NCBI RefSeq assembly: GCF_004118935.1 | Contig: NZ_CP035375.1 | Coordinates: 1,364,001-1,428,000, forward strand | Direction of reading: 5' to 3' | Length of the DNA: 64,000 nucleotides | Source: Salinibacterium sp. UTAS2018 | GTDB lineage: Bacteria; Actinomycetota; Actinomycetes; Actinomycetales; Microbacteriaceae | Shown here: in pieces, positions 31,676 through 40,880 of the stretch | How positions within the stretch are numbered: position 1 is the stretch's first letter | Layout of the letters: each line of letters begins with the position of its first letter | Made by a program: the position numbers and the translations under genes | The notes under the pieces: model-generated | Told to the model about the DNA's origin: nothing | The model's input: the letters and a program-made list of their open reading frames with translations, nothing else | The model's database searches: none

Positions 31676-34588
31676 GTGATCGTGCTGCTCGGCGCCTTCG
31701 CGGTCGTTTCTCTCGTGGTCCCCGCGCTCACTCGCCGCTGGGGCGTTCGCGTCTTCTTCGTCACGGCGATCATTCCGGCAGCGGCATTTATCTTCACCCT
31801 GCTGCAGACTCCTGCCGTTCTCGCGGGCACCCCTCCGACAGAAACCATCCCCTGGATCTCGCAGCTGAACCTCGATTTGAGTTTCCGCGTCGACACCCTT
31901 TCGTGGTTGCTCTCCCTCGTTGTCACCGGCGTGGGCACGCTCGTGATGCTCTACTGCATCAAATACTTCGCCGCCGACGAAACGGGGCTCGGTCGGTTTG
32001 CGGCTGTCTTCCTCGCTTTCACGGGCACAATGTATGGCCTCGTGATCGCCGACAACGTCTATCTGCTCTTCATCCTGTGGGAAGCCACGACGGTGTTCTC
32101 GTTCCTGCTCATCGGTCACTACACCGGTCGCCTCGCGAGCCGCATTGCGGCGATGCAAGCTCTGATCGTCACCACCGCCGGTGGCCTCGTGATGCTGGTC
32201 GGGCTCGTGATGCTCGCCGAACGCACCGGCACCGCCAGTTTGGCTCGCCTCATTGATCTTGCGCCCGAGGGAACCGTCGTGACAATCGCAATCATGCTGA
32301 TTCTCGTCGGCGCGATCAGTAAGTCGGCGATCGTTCCTTTCCAGTTCTGGCTGCCCTCGGCCATGGCCGCCCCGACTCCGGTCAGCGCCTATCTGCACGC
32401 GGCGGCGATGGTGCAGGCTGGCATCTACCTCATCGCGCGGCTGGCTCCCGGTTTTGCTCAGACCCCCGGCTGGCAACCGCTGCTGCTCGGGCTCGGTATC
32501 TTCACCATGCTGGTCGGCGGATGGCGCGCACTCACCCAGGTCGACCTCAAACTTCTTCTTGCCTATGGCACCGTGAGCCAGCTCGGGTTCTTGCTCACGG
32601 TCGTGAGTTTCGGCACGCGTACCGCGGCTCTTGCCGGAGTCGCGTTGCTTCTGGCACATGCCCTCTTCAAATCGGCACTGTTCTTAACCGTCGGCCTTAT
32701 CGACCACCGAGTCGGCACCCGTGACCTCACCAAGCTCAGCGGGCTTGGCCGCGAAGCACCCTTCCTCACCATCATTGCCATCATCGCCACCGCATCGATG
32801 GCCGGTGTCCCTTTCACCGCAGGGTTCGTGGCAAAAGAGTCCGTGCTGGCTGGCTTCCTTGAGAGCGCAAGCGAGGGCTCAGCGTTGGGGTGGATCGCCA
32901 TTATCGGCGTCGCCGTTGGCTCCACCCTCACCGTCGCCTACAGCGCCCGCTTTCTGTGGGGCGCGTTCGCCAGCAAAGACGGTGTCGAAACCGTACGGCC
33001 GCTGCACGAGAACGTGTGGTTCTTGTCATCCCCGGCCATTCTCGCGGCCAGTGGCCTTGTTCTCGCACCTCTCTTTGGTGCTGTGGGCACCGTGCTCGAG
33101 GGCTATTCGCAGCAATTCCCCTCGGAGGGCTACGAGTACTCTCTCAAGCTTTGGCACGGCTTCGATGCCGCCTTCTTTATCTCTGCCGCCACGCTCCTCG
33201 GCGGCCTCGCACTGTTTTGGGCACGCACGCAGGTTTTCGCGCTGCAGTCACGGGTACCCGCCCTCGTCGACTCGAACAAGCTGTACCGTTCCACGCTGCG
33301 CACTCTCGACCGCGTTTCGCTGCGAGTGACGGCGACCACCCAGCGCGGTTCGCTGCCGTTCTACCTCACCGTCATCCTGCTCGTGATGGTGGGTTCGGTA
33401 GGCAGCGCGTTGGCGTTGAATCGTACGTGGCCCGACTCCATCCGTCTCTTTGATAGTCCAGCCCAGCTCGCCGTCGGTACCCTCATGATCGTTGCAGCGA
33501 TTGCACTCGTCGCGGCCAAGAAGCGATTCCAAGCGGCGGTTCTCGTTGGAGTGGTCGGCTACGGAATGGCGGCGTTGTTCGCGTTCCACGGCGCCCCCGA
33601 CATCGCGCTTACTCAGGTTCTGGTTGAGACCGTCACGCTCATCGCCTTCGTGTTGGTGCTTCGCCGCTTACCTGCCCGCCTCGGCAAAGCTCACGGCAGC
33701 TCGCGCCGGGTTCTCCGCGCGGCCGTCGGCATCTCGGTCGGGCTCCTGATGGGCGTCGTCGCGGTCGTGGCACTTGGCGCCCGAAGCGCAGCCCCGATCT
33801 CCGAGGCACTCCCCCAGTTGGCGTACGACATCGGTCACGGCAGCAACGTCGTCAACGTCGTGCTCGTCGATATCCGCGGTTGGGACACTCTCGGCGAGCT
33901 CTCGGTAATCGTGGCCGCAGCAACCGGTGTCGCGAGCCTCGTGTTCTTGCGCAGCCGCACCGATAACCTGCCTCGTGTCTCTGAGGCTCGCGCCCGCGGA
34001 ACGATCCGCGTGCGCCTCAAGCCGTCGCGGGAAATTGTCTCTTCCGGCTATGTTCCGGGCGTACAAGACCCTTCCACGCGCAACGCCTGGCTGCTCGCTG
34101 GCCGCAAGCTGGCCCCCGAGAACCGGTCGATCCTTCTCGAAGTAGTCATTCGCTTGCTCTTCCACCCTCTAGTCGTGCTGTCGCTCTACCTCTTGTTCGC
34201 CGGCCACAACCTGCCCGGCGGCGGGTTCGCTGCTGGGCTCGTGGCCGGGCTTGCCTTGGCCGGTCGCTACCTCGCCGGTGGGCGCTATGAACTCGGTGCG
34301 GCAGCTCCCTTCGATGCCGGCCGAGTCTTGGGCGTTGGCCTCGTGCTCGCTGCGGGCACCGCGACTGTACCGCTCCTGCTGGGGGCGGATGCTCTCACCT
34401 CCACGTTCTTCGAGGCCACCATCCCCGTGCTTGGTCACGTGGAGTTCTCCACCTCCACCATCTTCGACATCGGGGTGTATCTCGTTGTCATCGGAATGGT
34501 GCTGGACGTTCTCCGCAGTCTGGGCGCCGAAATCGACCGTCAGCGCGAAGAGTCCTCTGAAAGCCTCGAGAGCGGAAGCACCATATGA
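31676..34588 (+). CDS. mrpA: Mrp Na+/H+ antiporter subunit A, with fused MrpB domain
   Basis: The largest Mrp subunit, 970 residues. Residues about 1-480 form a NuoL-like proton-pump module with the key Glu and Lys in IADNVYLLFILWEATTVFSF and LVGAISKSAIVPFQFWLPSA. A DUF4040 segment (about 640-700) has AALFAFHGAPDIALTQVLVE. Residues about 815-950 form the MnhB domain (FAGHNLPGGGFAAGLVAGLA), normally a separate MrpB. The GTG at 31676 is chosen because the hydrophobic N-terminus starts there; the ribosome site is unclear. It heads the operon A-C-D-E-F-G. Confidence 0.94.
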   Translation: MIVLLGAFAVVSLVVPALTRRWGVRVFFVTAIIPAAAFIFTLLQTPAVLAGTPPTETIPWISQLNLDLSFRVDTLSWLLSLVVTGVGTLVMLYCIKYFAADETGLGRFAAVFLAFTGTMYGLVIADNVYLLFILWEATTVFSFLLIGHYTGRLASRIAAMQALIVTTAGGLVMLVGLVMLAERTGTASLARLIDLAPEGTVVTIAIMLILVGAISKSAIVPFQFWLPSAMAAPTPVSAYLHAAAMVQAGIYLIARLAPGFAQTPGWQPLLLGLGIFTMLVGGWRALTQVDLKLLLAYGTVSQLGFLLTVVSFGTRTAALAGVALLLAHALFKSALFLTVGLIDHRVGTRDLTKLSGLGREAPFLTIIAIIATASMAGVPFTAGFVAKESVLAGFLESASEGSALGWIAIIGVAVGSTLTVAYSARFLWGAFASKDGVETVRPLHENVWFLSSPAILAASGLVLAPLFGAVGTVLEGYSQQFPSEGYEYSLKLWHGFDAAFFISAATLLGGLALFWARTQVFALQSRVPALVDSNKLYRSTLRTLDRVSLRVTATTQRGSLPFYLTVILLVMVGSVGSALALNRTWPDSIRLFDSPAQLAVGTLMIVAAIALVAAKKRFQAAVLVGVVGYGMAALFAFHGAPDIALTQVLVETVTLIAFVLVLRRLPARLGKAHGSSRRVLRAAVGISVGLLMGVVAVVALGARSAAPISEALPQLAYDIGHGSNVVNVVLVDIRGWDTLGELSVIVAAATGVASLVFLRSRTDNLPRVSEARARGTIRVRLKPSREIVSSGYVPGVQDPSTRNAWLLAGRKLAPENRSILLEVVIRLLFHPLVVLSLYLLFAGHNLPGGGFAAGLVAGLALAGRYLAGGRYELGAAAPFDAGRVLGVGLVLAAGTATVPLLLGADALTSTFFEATIPVLGHVEFSTSTIFDIGVYLVVIGMVLDVLRSLGAEIDRQREESSESLESGSTI

Positions 34589-35109
34589 ACGCCTCGCTCA
34601 CCCTCGTCGTCATCATGGTCGTGCTCTACTCGGTCGGCGTCTACCTCCTGCTCGAACGCAGCATGACGCGCGTTCTACTGGGATTCTTGCTCGTGGGCAA
34701 TGCCACCAATCTGCTGATCCTCATCGTGTCCGGCCCTTCCGGCGCTGCGGCGTTCTTTGGTGAAGACGCGGCAACGGCAGATCCACTGCCGCAAGCTTTC
34801 ATCCTCACTGCGATCGTGATCACCTTCGGTGTCTCCGCGTTCTTGCTCGCTCTGATTTATCGCTCCTGGCGCTTGGCCAATGCGGATGTGGTTTACGACG
34901 ACACTGAAGACCTCGCAATGGGCCGCCGCCGCAGCTCGGTCACTAACGATCGCGACGTCGCTGCTGACGACACCGAGTTCGGAACCAAGGCCGCGGCCGC
35001 CATTTCCACCGCGCTCGACCTGAACGAACAAGAGCAACGCGAAGAGCAAGAGAGCCTTGCCGCCGAACGCCGCCAACACGAAATCGACAAGAAGGAGGCA
35101 GACGCATGA
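34585..35109 (+). CDS. mrpC: Mrp antiporter subunit C (NuoK-like)
   Basis: A 174-residue subunit with three helices in the first 95 residues, matching NuoK (GFLLVGNATNLLILIVSG near 31-48; QAFILTAIVITFGVSAFLLA near 70-89). A long charged tail (about 100-174, ending EEQESLAAERRQHEIDKKEA) extends beyond the usual 110-120 residue size and looks helical and cytosolic. It overlaps mrpA and mrpD by ATGA, so the operon is translationally coupled. Confidence 0.93.
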   Translation: MNASLTLVVIMVVLYSVGVYLLLERSMTRVLLGFLLVGNATNLLILIVSGPSGAAAFFGEDAATADPLPQAFILTAIVITFGVSAFLLALIYRSWRLANADVVYDDTEDLAMGRRRSSVTNDRDVAADDTEFGTKAAAAISTALDLNEQEQREEQESLAAERRQHEIDKKEADA

Positions 35110-36662
35110 GCGCACTAACCACTCTGGTCGTTCTGCTGCCCTTACTCGGCGCTGCAGCAGCCCTGACCCAAGCGAAACGTCCCCGCGTTCAGACATTCAT
35201 CACGGTGAGCGTGCTCAGCGCCGTTCTCGTGATCGGTGCCGCACTGCTCGTGGCCGTCAACACCAATGGCGCTATCGCCGTCGAAGTCGGTGGCTGGCCC
35301 GCGCCCTATGGGATCGTGCTCGTCGTCGACCGACTTTCGGCGCTAATGATCGTGGTCTCCGCCGCGGTGCTCTTGGCCGTTTTGGTGTTCTCTGTGGGGC
35401 AGGGTCTCGCCGACGGTGACCGCGAAACCCCGGTCTCTATCTACTACCCGACCTACCTCATCCTCGCCACCGGCGTCTTCAACGCTTTCGTCGCCGGGGA
35501 CCTGTTCAACCTTTACGTGAGCTTCGAAATTCTGCTGGTAGCGAGCTACGTGCTCATTACGCTCGGCGGCACCGAGCCACGCATCCGCGCCGGCACGGTG
35601 TACATCGTCGTCAGCTTGGTCTCCTCCGCCATTTTCTTGGCGGCTATCGCGATGATTTACGGCGCGACCGGCACCGTGAACATCGCTCAGCTGACGGTTC
35701 GCCTTGCCGAGCTGCCCGCCGACGTTCAACTGGTTCTGCACGTCATGCTCCTGATCGGGTTTGGCATCAAAGGCGCCGTCTTCCCGCTGTCGTTCTGGCT
35801 GCCTGACTCATACCCGATGGCGCCAGCGCCGGTTACCGCGGTGTTCGCCGGGTTGCTCACCAAAGTCGGCGTGTACGCGATCATCCGCACCGAAATGATC
35901 ATCTTCCCGGATGGCGAGCTCAACACCGTGTTGCTGATCGTGGCGGCGCTCACGATGGTGATCGGAATTTTGGGAGCGGTCGCGCAATCCGACATCAAAC
36001 GACTGCTGTCGTTCACGCTCATCAGCCATATCGGCTTCATGTTGTTCGGCATCGGCATCGATACCGCTGCGGGCCTTGCCGCAGCGACGTATTACATCGT
36101 TCACCACATCATCGTTCAGACCACCCTCTTCTTGGCGACGGGGCTCGTCGAACGCCAGGGTGGCACCACCGGTATCAATAGGCTGGGCGGGATGCTCAAG
36201 GCCAGTCCCCTCATAGCCGTGCTGTTCTTCATCCCTCTGCTCAACCTCGGCGGCATCCCGCCGTTCTCCGGATTCCTCGGCAAACTGGCACTGTTCGAAG
36301 CCGGAGCCAACAATGGTTCCACGCTTGCGTGGGTGCTTATCGGCTGCGGTGCAGCCGTCTCGCTGCTCACTCTCTACGCCCTCGCCCGCGCCTGGAGCAT
36401 GGTCTTCTGGCGTGACGCGGAAGAGGTCGCCGACTACGAAAACCCGCCGGCAATGGCGACCGAGAACGAGAGCACCACCGCCGTTGCCACGACGCGCACG
36501 ACGCCCCGCATCATGGTCGGCGCGACAGTGGCGATGGTCGCGGTCAGCGTCGCCCTCACGATATTCGCGACCCCGCTCTTTGACCTGAGCGCCAACGCCG
36601 GAGAAAACATCGATGGCCCCGCCTACTACGTGAACACTGTCTTCCCGGGAGGTCTTGAATGA
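35106..36662 (+). CDS. mrpD: Mrp antiporter subunit D (NuoN/L-like)
   Basis: A proton-translocating membrane subunit of 518 residues with about 14 helices. The conserved NADH-dehydrogenase-like core includes LFNLYVSFEILLVASYVLIT (near 135-154), FGIKGAVFPLSFWLPDSYPM (near 219-238, key Lys), and a broken helix near LSFTLISHIGFMLFGIGI. It is the partner of MrpA in the antiporter complex. Four-base overlaps join it to mrpC and mrpE. Confidence 0.94.
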   Translation: MSALTTLVVLLPLLGAAAALTQAKRPRVQTFITVSVLSAVLVIGAALLVAVNTNGAIAVEVGGWPAPYGIVLVVDRLSALMIVVSAAVLLAVLVFSVGQGLADGDRETPVSIYYPTYLILATGVFNAFVAGDLFNLYVSFEILLVASYVLITLGGTEPRIRAGTVYIVVSLVSSAIFLAAIAMIYGATGTVNIAQLTVRLAELPADVQLVLHVMLLIGFGIKGAVFPLSFWLPDSYPMAPAPVTAVFAGLLTKVGVYAIIRTEMIIFPDGELNTVLLIVAALTMVIGILGAVAQSDIKRLLSFTLISHIGFMLFGIGIDTAAGLAAATYYIVHHIIVQTTLFLATGLVERQGGTTGINRLGGMLKASPLIAVLFFIPLLNLGGIPPFSGFLGKLALFEAGANNGSTLAWVLIGCGAAVSLLTLYALARAWSMVFWRDAEEVADYENPPAMATENESTTAVATTRTTPRIMVGATVAMVAVSVALTIFATPLFDLSANAGENIDGPAYYVNTVFPGGLE

Positions 36663-37282
36663 GCGCCGCCGAGAATACGCCTACGCCCACCAGCCCAGCC
36701 AGCGGGGCCCGCGCATCCGAACCCACCGTCTCTCGCTCCGAAGTTCGCGGCCGCGTCTGGCAGCAATTGCCGTTGCTGCTCGGGCTCGTCGTACTCTGGG
36801 CCGTTCTCTGGGGACAGTTCTCTTGGCTGAACGTTCTCACCGGTTTTCTCGTCGCGATTCTCGTCACGCGGGTGCTGTATCTGCCTCCGGCTGACATCTC
36901 GGGGCGTCTAAATCTCTGGTACTCGTTTGTCTTTCTGGCCTACTTCATCGCCGACGTCACGCTGGCATCGTTCACGGTCGCGTTCCAAGCCCTCAACCCG
37001 CGACCGATCCCCACATCCTCGGTCATTGCCGTCCAACTGCGCACTCGCTCCGACTTCGTGATGACACTTGACGCGATCGCCATGTCGCTGGTGCCCGGAT
37101 CGATCGTCATTGAAGTAGATCGCGAGCGCGCCATCCTGTACTTCCACACCTTCGGTACGACCACGGCTGCCGACGTTGAGAAGATGCGTGCCCACGTGCT
37201 CGTGGTGGAAGCTCGCATCGTTCGCGCCATCGGATCCTCCGACGACCTTGCCCGCATTAACGAGACGGAGGCCACCCGATGA
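36659..37282 (+). CDS. mrpE: Mrp antiporter subunit E
   Basis: A 207-residue subunit of the MnhE family. An extra cytosolic head of about 30 residues (MSAAENTPTPTSPASG) precedes two or three helices (about 38-72 and 84-110). The rest is a soluble domain with SVIAVQLRTRSDFVMTLDAI and VPGSIVIEVDRERAILYFHT, the family pattern. It is needed for assembly or full function of the antiporter. It overlaps mrpD and mrpF by four bases each. Confidence 0.92.
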   Translation: MSAAENTPTPTSPASGARASEPTVSRSEVRGRVWQQLPLLLGLVVLWAVLWGQFSWLNVLTGFLVAILVTRVLYLPPADISGRLNLWYSFVFLAYFIADVTLASFTVAFQALNPRPIPTSSVIAVQLRTRSDFVMTLDAIAMSLVPGSIVIEVDRERAILYFHTFGTTTAADVEKMRAHVLVVEARIVRAIGSSDDLARINETEATR

Positions 37283-37545
37283 ACGAATGGGTGTTTATCG
37301 CCGTCGGTCTGATGCTGCTCTTCGCGGCCCTACTGGCGCTCTATCGCATCATCCGCGGCCCCTCGATTCTCGACCGCATGATCGCCTCCGACATGCTTCT
37401 CACGACAATCATCTGTGGGCTCGGAGCGGAGATGGTGTACAACGGCCACACTCGCAGCCTGCCCGCCATGCTCGTACTGGCGACCACGGCGTTCCTCGGC
37501 TCAGTTGTCGTGGCGCGGTACGTGTCGAGGAGAACAAACTCATGA
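37279..37545 (+). CDS. mrpF: Mrp antiporter subunit F
   Basis: An 88-residue membrane subunit of three helices, the family size. Motif RIIRGPSILDRMIASDMLLT (near 22-41) carries the acidic residue in helix 2. The gene overlaps mrpE and mrpG by ATGA. Loss of MrpF usually destroys antiport and bile-salt tolerance in bacteria that have the complex. Confidence 0.93.
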   Translation: MNEWVFIAVGLMLLFAALLALYRIIRGPSILDRMIASDMLLTTIICGLGAEMVYNGHTRSLPAMLVLATTAFLGSVVVARYVSRRTNS

Positions 37546-37979
37546 CTCTCGACACTGTGCTCGACATCCTCACCGGTATCTCCCTGCTGCTCGGCGGATT
37601 CCTCTCCGCCGCCGCCGGGGTTGGCCTGCTGCGTTTTCCGGATGCGATCGCACGCCTCCATGCGACGACCAAACCCCAAATTCTGGGCTTGGCCTTCATC
37701 CTCTTGGCCATCGCCCTGCAGGAACGCCAACTCTCGACGATTCTGCTGCTGATCTTTCTGCTCATTTTTCAGATGATCACCGCCCCCGTCTCGGCCCACA
37801 TGATCGCTCGCGCTGGCTATCGGGGTGGAATTATCGCCCCCGATTCGCTGCTCGTCGACGAGCTCGAACAGGCCATTGACGCCGCGCCCGAACTTGAGGA
37901 TGCCGACGACGGGACTGACGGCGCCGACGGTGGCGACGGCGACGATGCCGAGGCAGACGCCAGCCCTCGCAATGGCTAG
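37542..37979 (+). CDS. mrpG: Mrp antiporter subunit G with acidic tail
   Basis: A 145-residue subunit with three helices (about 5-30, 42-60 and 63-90) and the family motif GVGLLRFPDAIARLHATTKP (near 27-46). It ends in an unusual acidic tail (about 115-145, with DADDGTDGADGGDGDD). ATG at 37542 has GAGGAG and overlaps mrpF. It closes the operon; no terminator is clear before the next gene. Confidence 0.92.
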   Translation: MTLDTVLDILTGISLLLGGFLSAAAGVGLLRFPDAIARLHATTKPQILGLAFILLAIALQERQLSTILLLIFLLIFQMITAPVSAHMIARAGYRGGIIAPDSLLVDELEQAIDAAPELEDADDGTDGADGGDGDDAEADASPRNG

Positions 37980-38078
37980 CGACTAACGACTGGCAATCCT
38001 CGCTAAGTCTCCAATGACTCCAGCTTCTCGTCAGGGTTGCTCGGGCATACTGAACATTCGCCAACCTCTGGGAGCCCC

Positions 38079-38531
38079 ATGCGCAGCCTCACCGACAACA
38101 AGACCGCCGTAGCCCTCTTTGCCGGTGTCACCCTCGTGGGTGCACTTTCCGCCTGTTCATCGCCGGCGACCAGCAGTACCGACTCCGGTTCAACGGATGC
38201 CACCGCCCCCGATGCGGCCGCCACCGGCACTGAATACGCCGACGGCACCTACACGGAGTCGGGCGACTATACCTCCCCCAACGGCCCAGAAAAAGTGGAT
38301 GTTACCCTCACGCTCGCCAGCGATACCATCACCGACGTCACCGTCGTGGGTTACGGCGAGAACCCCAACTCCATCCAATTCCAAGGCGAATTCATCGATG
38401 GCATCGCAAACGAAGTTGTGGGCAAGAACATCGATGAGCTGTCCGTCGACAAGGTAGCCGGTTCCTCGCTCACGAGCGGCGGCTTCAACAACGCCGTCGA
38501 CGCGATCAAGGCGGATGCCCTCGCCCAGTAA
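38079..38531 (+). CDS. FMN-binding domain lipoprotein (electron carrier)
   Basis: A 150-residue lipoprotein with lipobox LSAC (Cys26) and a Thr/Ser linker. The FMN_bind domain spans about residues 55-150. The flavinylation-type site is VAGSSLTSGGFNNAVDAIKA near 126-145, where S replaces the more common T of SGAT. ApbE, which attaches FMN to such sites, follows with a 17-base overlap, and a membrane flavin reductase comes next. It most likely carries electrons outside the membrane. ATG has GGGAG. Confidence 0.88.
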   Translation: MRSLTDNKTAVALFAGVTLVGALSACSSPATSSTDSGSTDATAPDAAATGTEYADGTYTESGDYTSPNGPEKVDVTLTLASDTITDVTVVGYGENPNSIQFQGEFIDGIANEVVGKNIDELSVDKVAGSSLTSGGFNNAVDAIKADALAQ

Positions 38532-39375
38532 ACAGTTTGACGCCATCGGTGCGCCCTGGCAGATCGACACCACAGAGCCGCTTGGCTCTGTCGTTGAGAC
38601 TGCCATCGCGCAACGAATCGAGCTGTTCGACCGCACCTATTCGCGCTTTCGCGATGACTCCCTTGTGCGAACGATCGCCCACACGCCCGGCACCTACAGT
38701 TTTCCCGCGGATGCTCCCCCGCTGTTCGAGCTTTACCGTCGTCTCTATGACGCCACCGCCGGCGCTATGAGCCCGCTCGTGGGCCGTGCTCTAGAAGAGC
38801 TCGGCTACGACCGCACCTACTCGCTGCAGCCCGCCGCCATCCGCACGCGGGTGCCCGAATGGCACGAAGCCATCAGTTGGAACGGCAGCGCCCTCACCAC
38901 GCTCACTCCCGCAGTGCTCGATGTGGGTGCCGCAGGCAAGGGCTACCTCGTCGATCTCGTGGCCGGGGTGCTCGCCGAGCACGGCGTCACGACCAGCACG
39001 GTGGATGCGAGCGGAGATATTCTGCATCGCGGCGCTGGCGAACTGCGGGTCGCGCTCGAGCATCCGCTCGACTCCAGCAAGGCCATCGGCGTCGTGACGG
39101 TGAGCAACGAAGCGATCTGCGCCTCGGCCCCCAACCGCCGAGCCTGGGCCGGGCTGCACCACATTCTGGATGCCCGCACCGGGCAGCCGACCGACCGCAT
39201 CATCGCGACCTGGGCGATTGCCCCTACAGCCCTCGAAGCCGACGGCCTCGCCACCGCACTCTTCCTTGCTGAGCCCGCTGAGCTCAAAGCCGAGTTCGAT
39301 TTTCACTGGGTGCGGATGCACTCAACCGGCCGAGTCGAACACTCGGCAGACCTCCCCGGAGAAGTATTTCTATGA
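38515..39375 (+). CDS. apbE: FAD:protein FMN transferase ApbE
   Basis: Uses FAD to attach FMN to Ser/Thr of exported flavoproteins with Mg2+. It has 286 residues. Motifs are FDRTYSRFRDDSLV (near 40-53), LDVGAAGKGYLVDLVAGVL (near 135-153), VDASGDILHRG (near 163-173) and the late ADGLATALF (near 241). It lacks a clear signal peptide, like many actinobacterial members. The start overlaps the FMN lipoprotein by 17 bases (AAGGCGG site), and its stop overlaps the reductase gene by four. Its partner is almost certainly that lipoprotein. Confidence 0.92.
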   Translation: MPSPSKQFDAIGAPWQIDTTEPLGSVVETAIAQRIELFDRTYSRFRDDSLVRTIAHTPGTYSFPADAPPLFELYRRLYDATAGAMSPLVGRALEELGYDRTYSLQPAAIRTRVPEWHEAISWNGSALTTLTPAVLDVGAAGKGYLVDLVAGVLAEHGVTTSTVDASGDILHRGAGELRVALEHPLDSSKAIGVVTVSNEAICASAPNRRAWAGLHHILDARTGQPTDRIIATWAIAPTALEADGLATALFLAEPAELKAEFDFHWVRMHSTGRVEHSADLPGEVFL

Positions 39376-40880
39376 CACGTTGGCTCGATCGAACTCTCGG
39401 CGCCGTCGCCATGTACAAGCTGGTGCTCGGCAGTCTCGCCGTGCTGGCTGTCGTATCGATCGCGCTCGCCTTTGGCGGCCTGATCTCGCCCGATCCTTTC
39501 GCACTGCTCGCGAGCCTGCCGGTCGCCGTCGCGTTTAGCTACGGCGCCAGCTGGCTCGGCGCTCGCATCGTGCGCCAGCGGGCGCACCTCGAGTCGTCGC
39601 TCATCACGGGCCTGCTGGTGTTTTTCATCATGGCGCCGAGCCTGCAGCTCAGTGGGTTGCTCGCCATTGCCCTCGCCTCAACGATCGCGGCGACATCCAA
39701 GTTTCTGATCGCATTCCGTGGGCGCCATATCTTCAACCCCGCTGCTCTGGGCGCGTATGTTTTCATCTTCGTTCCGCTCGGTTTTCCGACCTGGTGGATC
39801 GGAACCCCCTGGTTGCAACCCGTCATTCTGGTCGCCGCGTTCCTCATCCTGTACCGCACGCAACGCCTCGATCTCGGGATCACCTTCGTGGTGGTGGCGG
39901 CCAGCATCCGTATTGCGCTCACGCTGGCGAATGGCGGCGACCTGACCGAGGCGCTGAGCTTCACGTTCCTGTCATCGCAGATGATCTTCTTCGCCGGCTT
40001 CATGCTGAGCGAACCCCTCACCCTGCCGCCGCGACGCTGGCAACGTCTGAGCCTGGCTGTACTCGTCGGGCTCTTGTTCGCGATCCCTTTCTCAATCGGC
40101 AGCCTCTACAGCGACCCTCTCTTGGCGCTCCTCATCGGCAACCTCGTCGCCTTCGCGTTCACTCAACGACGCACCATCCGGATGACGCTCACGGAGACAG
40201 AAGAAATCGCCCCAGGAACGTGGGAACTCACCTTTGCCCCGCACCGCCCCCTCTCGTTTCGCGCGGGTCAATACATTGAGCTCTCCTTGCCGCATCCCTC
40301 GCCCGACCAGCGGGGAGCGCGTCGCTACTTCACCATCTCCTCGGCCCCGGATGCCGGTGCCACTGTCTCCGTCACGTTCACCGTTTCTGACAGGACCAGC
40401 AGCTTCAAGACCGCTCTGCTCGCGCTGCCGCGGGGTGCCGATGTGAACGGCACCGGAATCTGGGGCGACTTCGTACTCCCCCGAAAGACCACCGAACCGC
40501 TCTTGCTCGTCGCCGGCGGCATCGGTGTCACCCCCTTCGCGAGCCAGGTCGCGCACTCCCACCTCCACGACGAAGACCGCGACATCGTGCTGATCTATGC
40601 GACGTCGAGCACCGAAACTTTGCCGTTCAGCGGGCTCTTCGTCGAGGCGGGAGTACGCGTGATCGTCTTCGGGCCGCAATCAGCCGCCGCGTTGCCTGCG
40701 GGCTGGGTGCTCGGCAGCGAAGGCCGTCTGAACGGCGACGCTCTCTCCGCGCTCGTGCCCGATCTGGCCGACCGCCGTGCTTACCTCTCGGGCCCGCCCG
40801 CGCTCGTCAACGACCTCAAGTCGACCCTGCGAGCAAACGGTGCCCGCCGCATCCACACCGACTACTTCTCGGGCTACTAG
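39372..40880 (+). CDS. NqrB/RnfD-like membrane domain fused to FNR-type oxidoreductase
   Basis: A 502-residue membrane flavoreductase. The first 270 residues have about 10 helices of the NQR2/RnfD/RnfE type, with IAFRGRHIFNPAALGAYVFI near 113-132. Residues about 275-500 form a cytosolic ferredoxin-NADP reductase module with the FAD motif RRYFTISSAP (near 317), the NAD motif LLLVAGGIGVTPFASQV (near 377) and YLSGPPALVNDLKSTLRA near the end. It can move electrons from NAD(P)H to the extracytosolic FMN lipoprotein. Its TAG stop overlaps the convergent ATPase stop in a shared CTAG. Confidence 0.88.
   Translation: MTRWLDRTLGAVAMYKLVLGSLAVLAVVSIALAFGGLISPDPFALLASLPVAVAFSYGASWLGARIVRQRAHLESSLITGLLVFFIMAPSLQLSGLLAIALASTIAATSKFLIAFRGRHIFNPAALGAYVFIFVPLGFPTWWIGTPWLQPVILVAAFLILYRTQRLDLGITFVVVAASIRIALTLANGGDLTEALSFTFLSSQMIFFAGFMLSEPLTLPPRRWQRLSLAVLVGLLFAIPFSIGSLYSDPLLALLIGNLVAFAFTQRRTIRMTLTETEEIAPGTWELTFAPHRPLSFRAGQYIELSLPHPSPDQRGARRYFTISSAPDAGATVSVTFTVSDRTSSFKTALLALPRGADVNGTGIWGDFVLPRKTTEPLLLVAGGIGVTPFASQVAHSHLHDEDRDIVLIYATSSTETLPFSGLFVEAGVRVIVFGPQSAAALPAGWVLGSEGRLNGDALSALVPDLADRRAYLSGPPALVNDLKSTLRANGARRIHTDYFSGY

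Noticed and set aside
31403..32659. Long open frame on the minus strand extending nagB by about 420 codons
   Set aside because: It lies opposite mrpA, is rich in His, Asp, Glu and Arg like other shadow frames, and the nagB family start with an AAGG site is at 31402.
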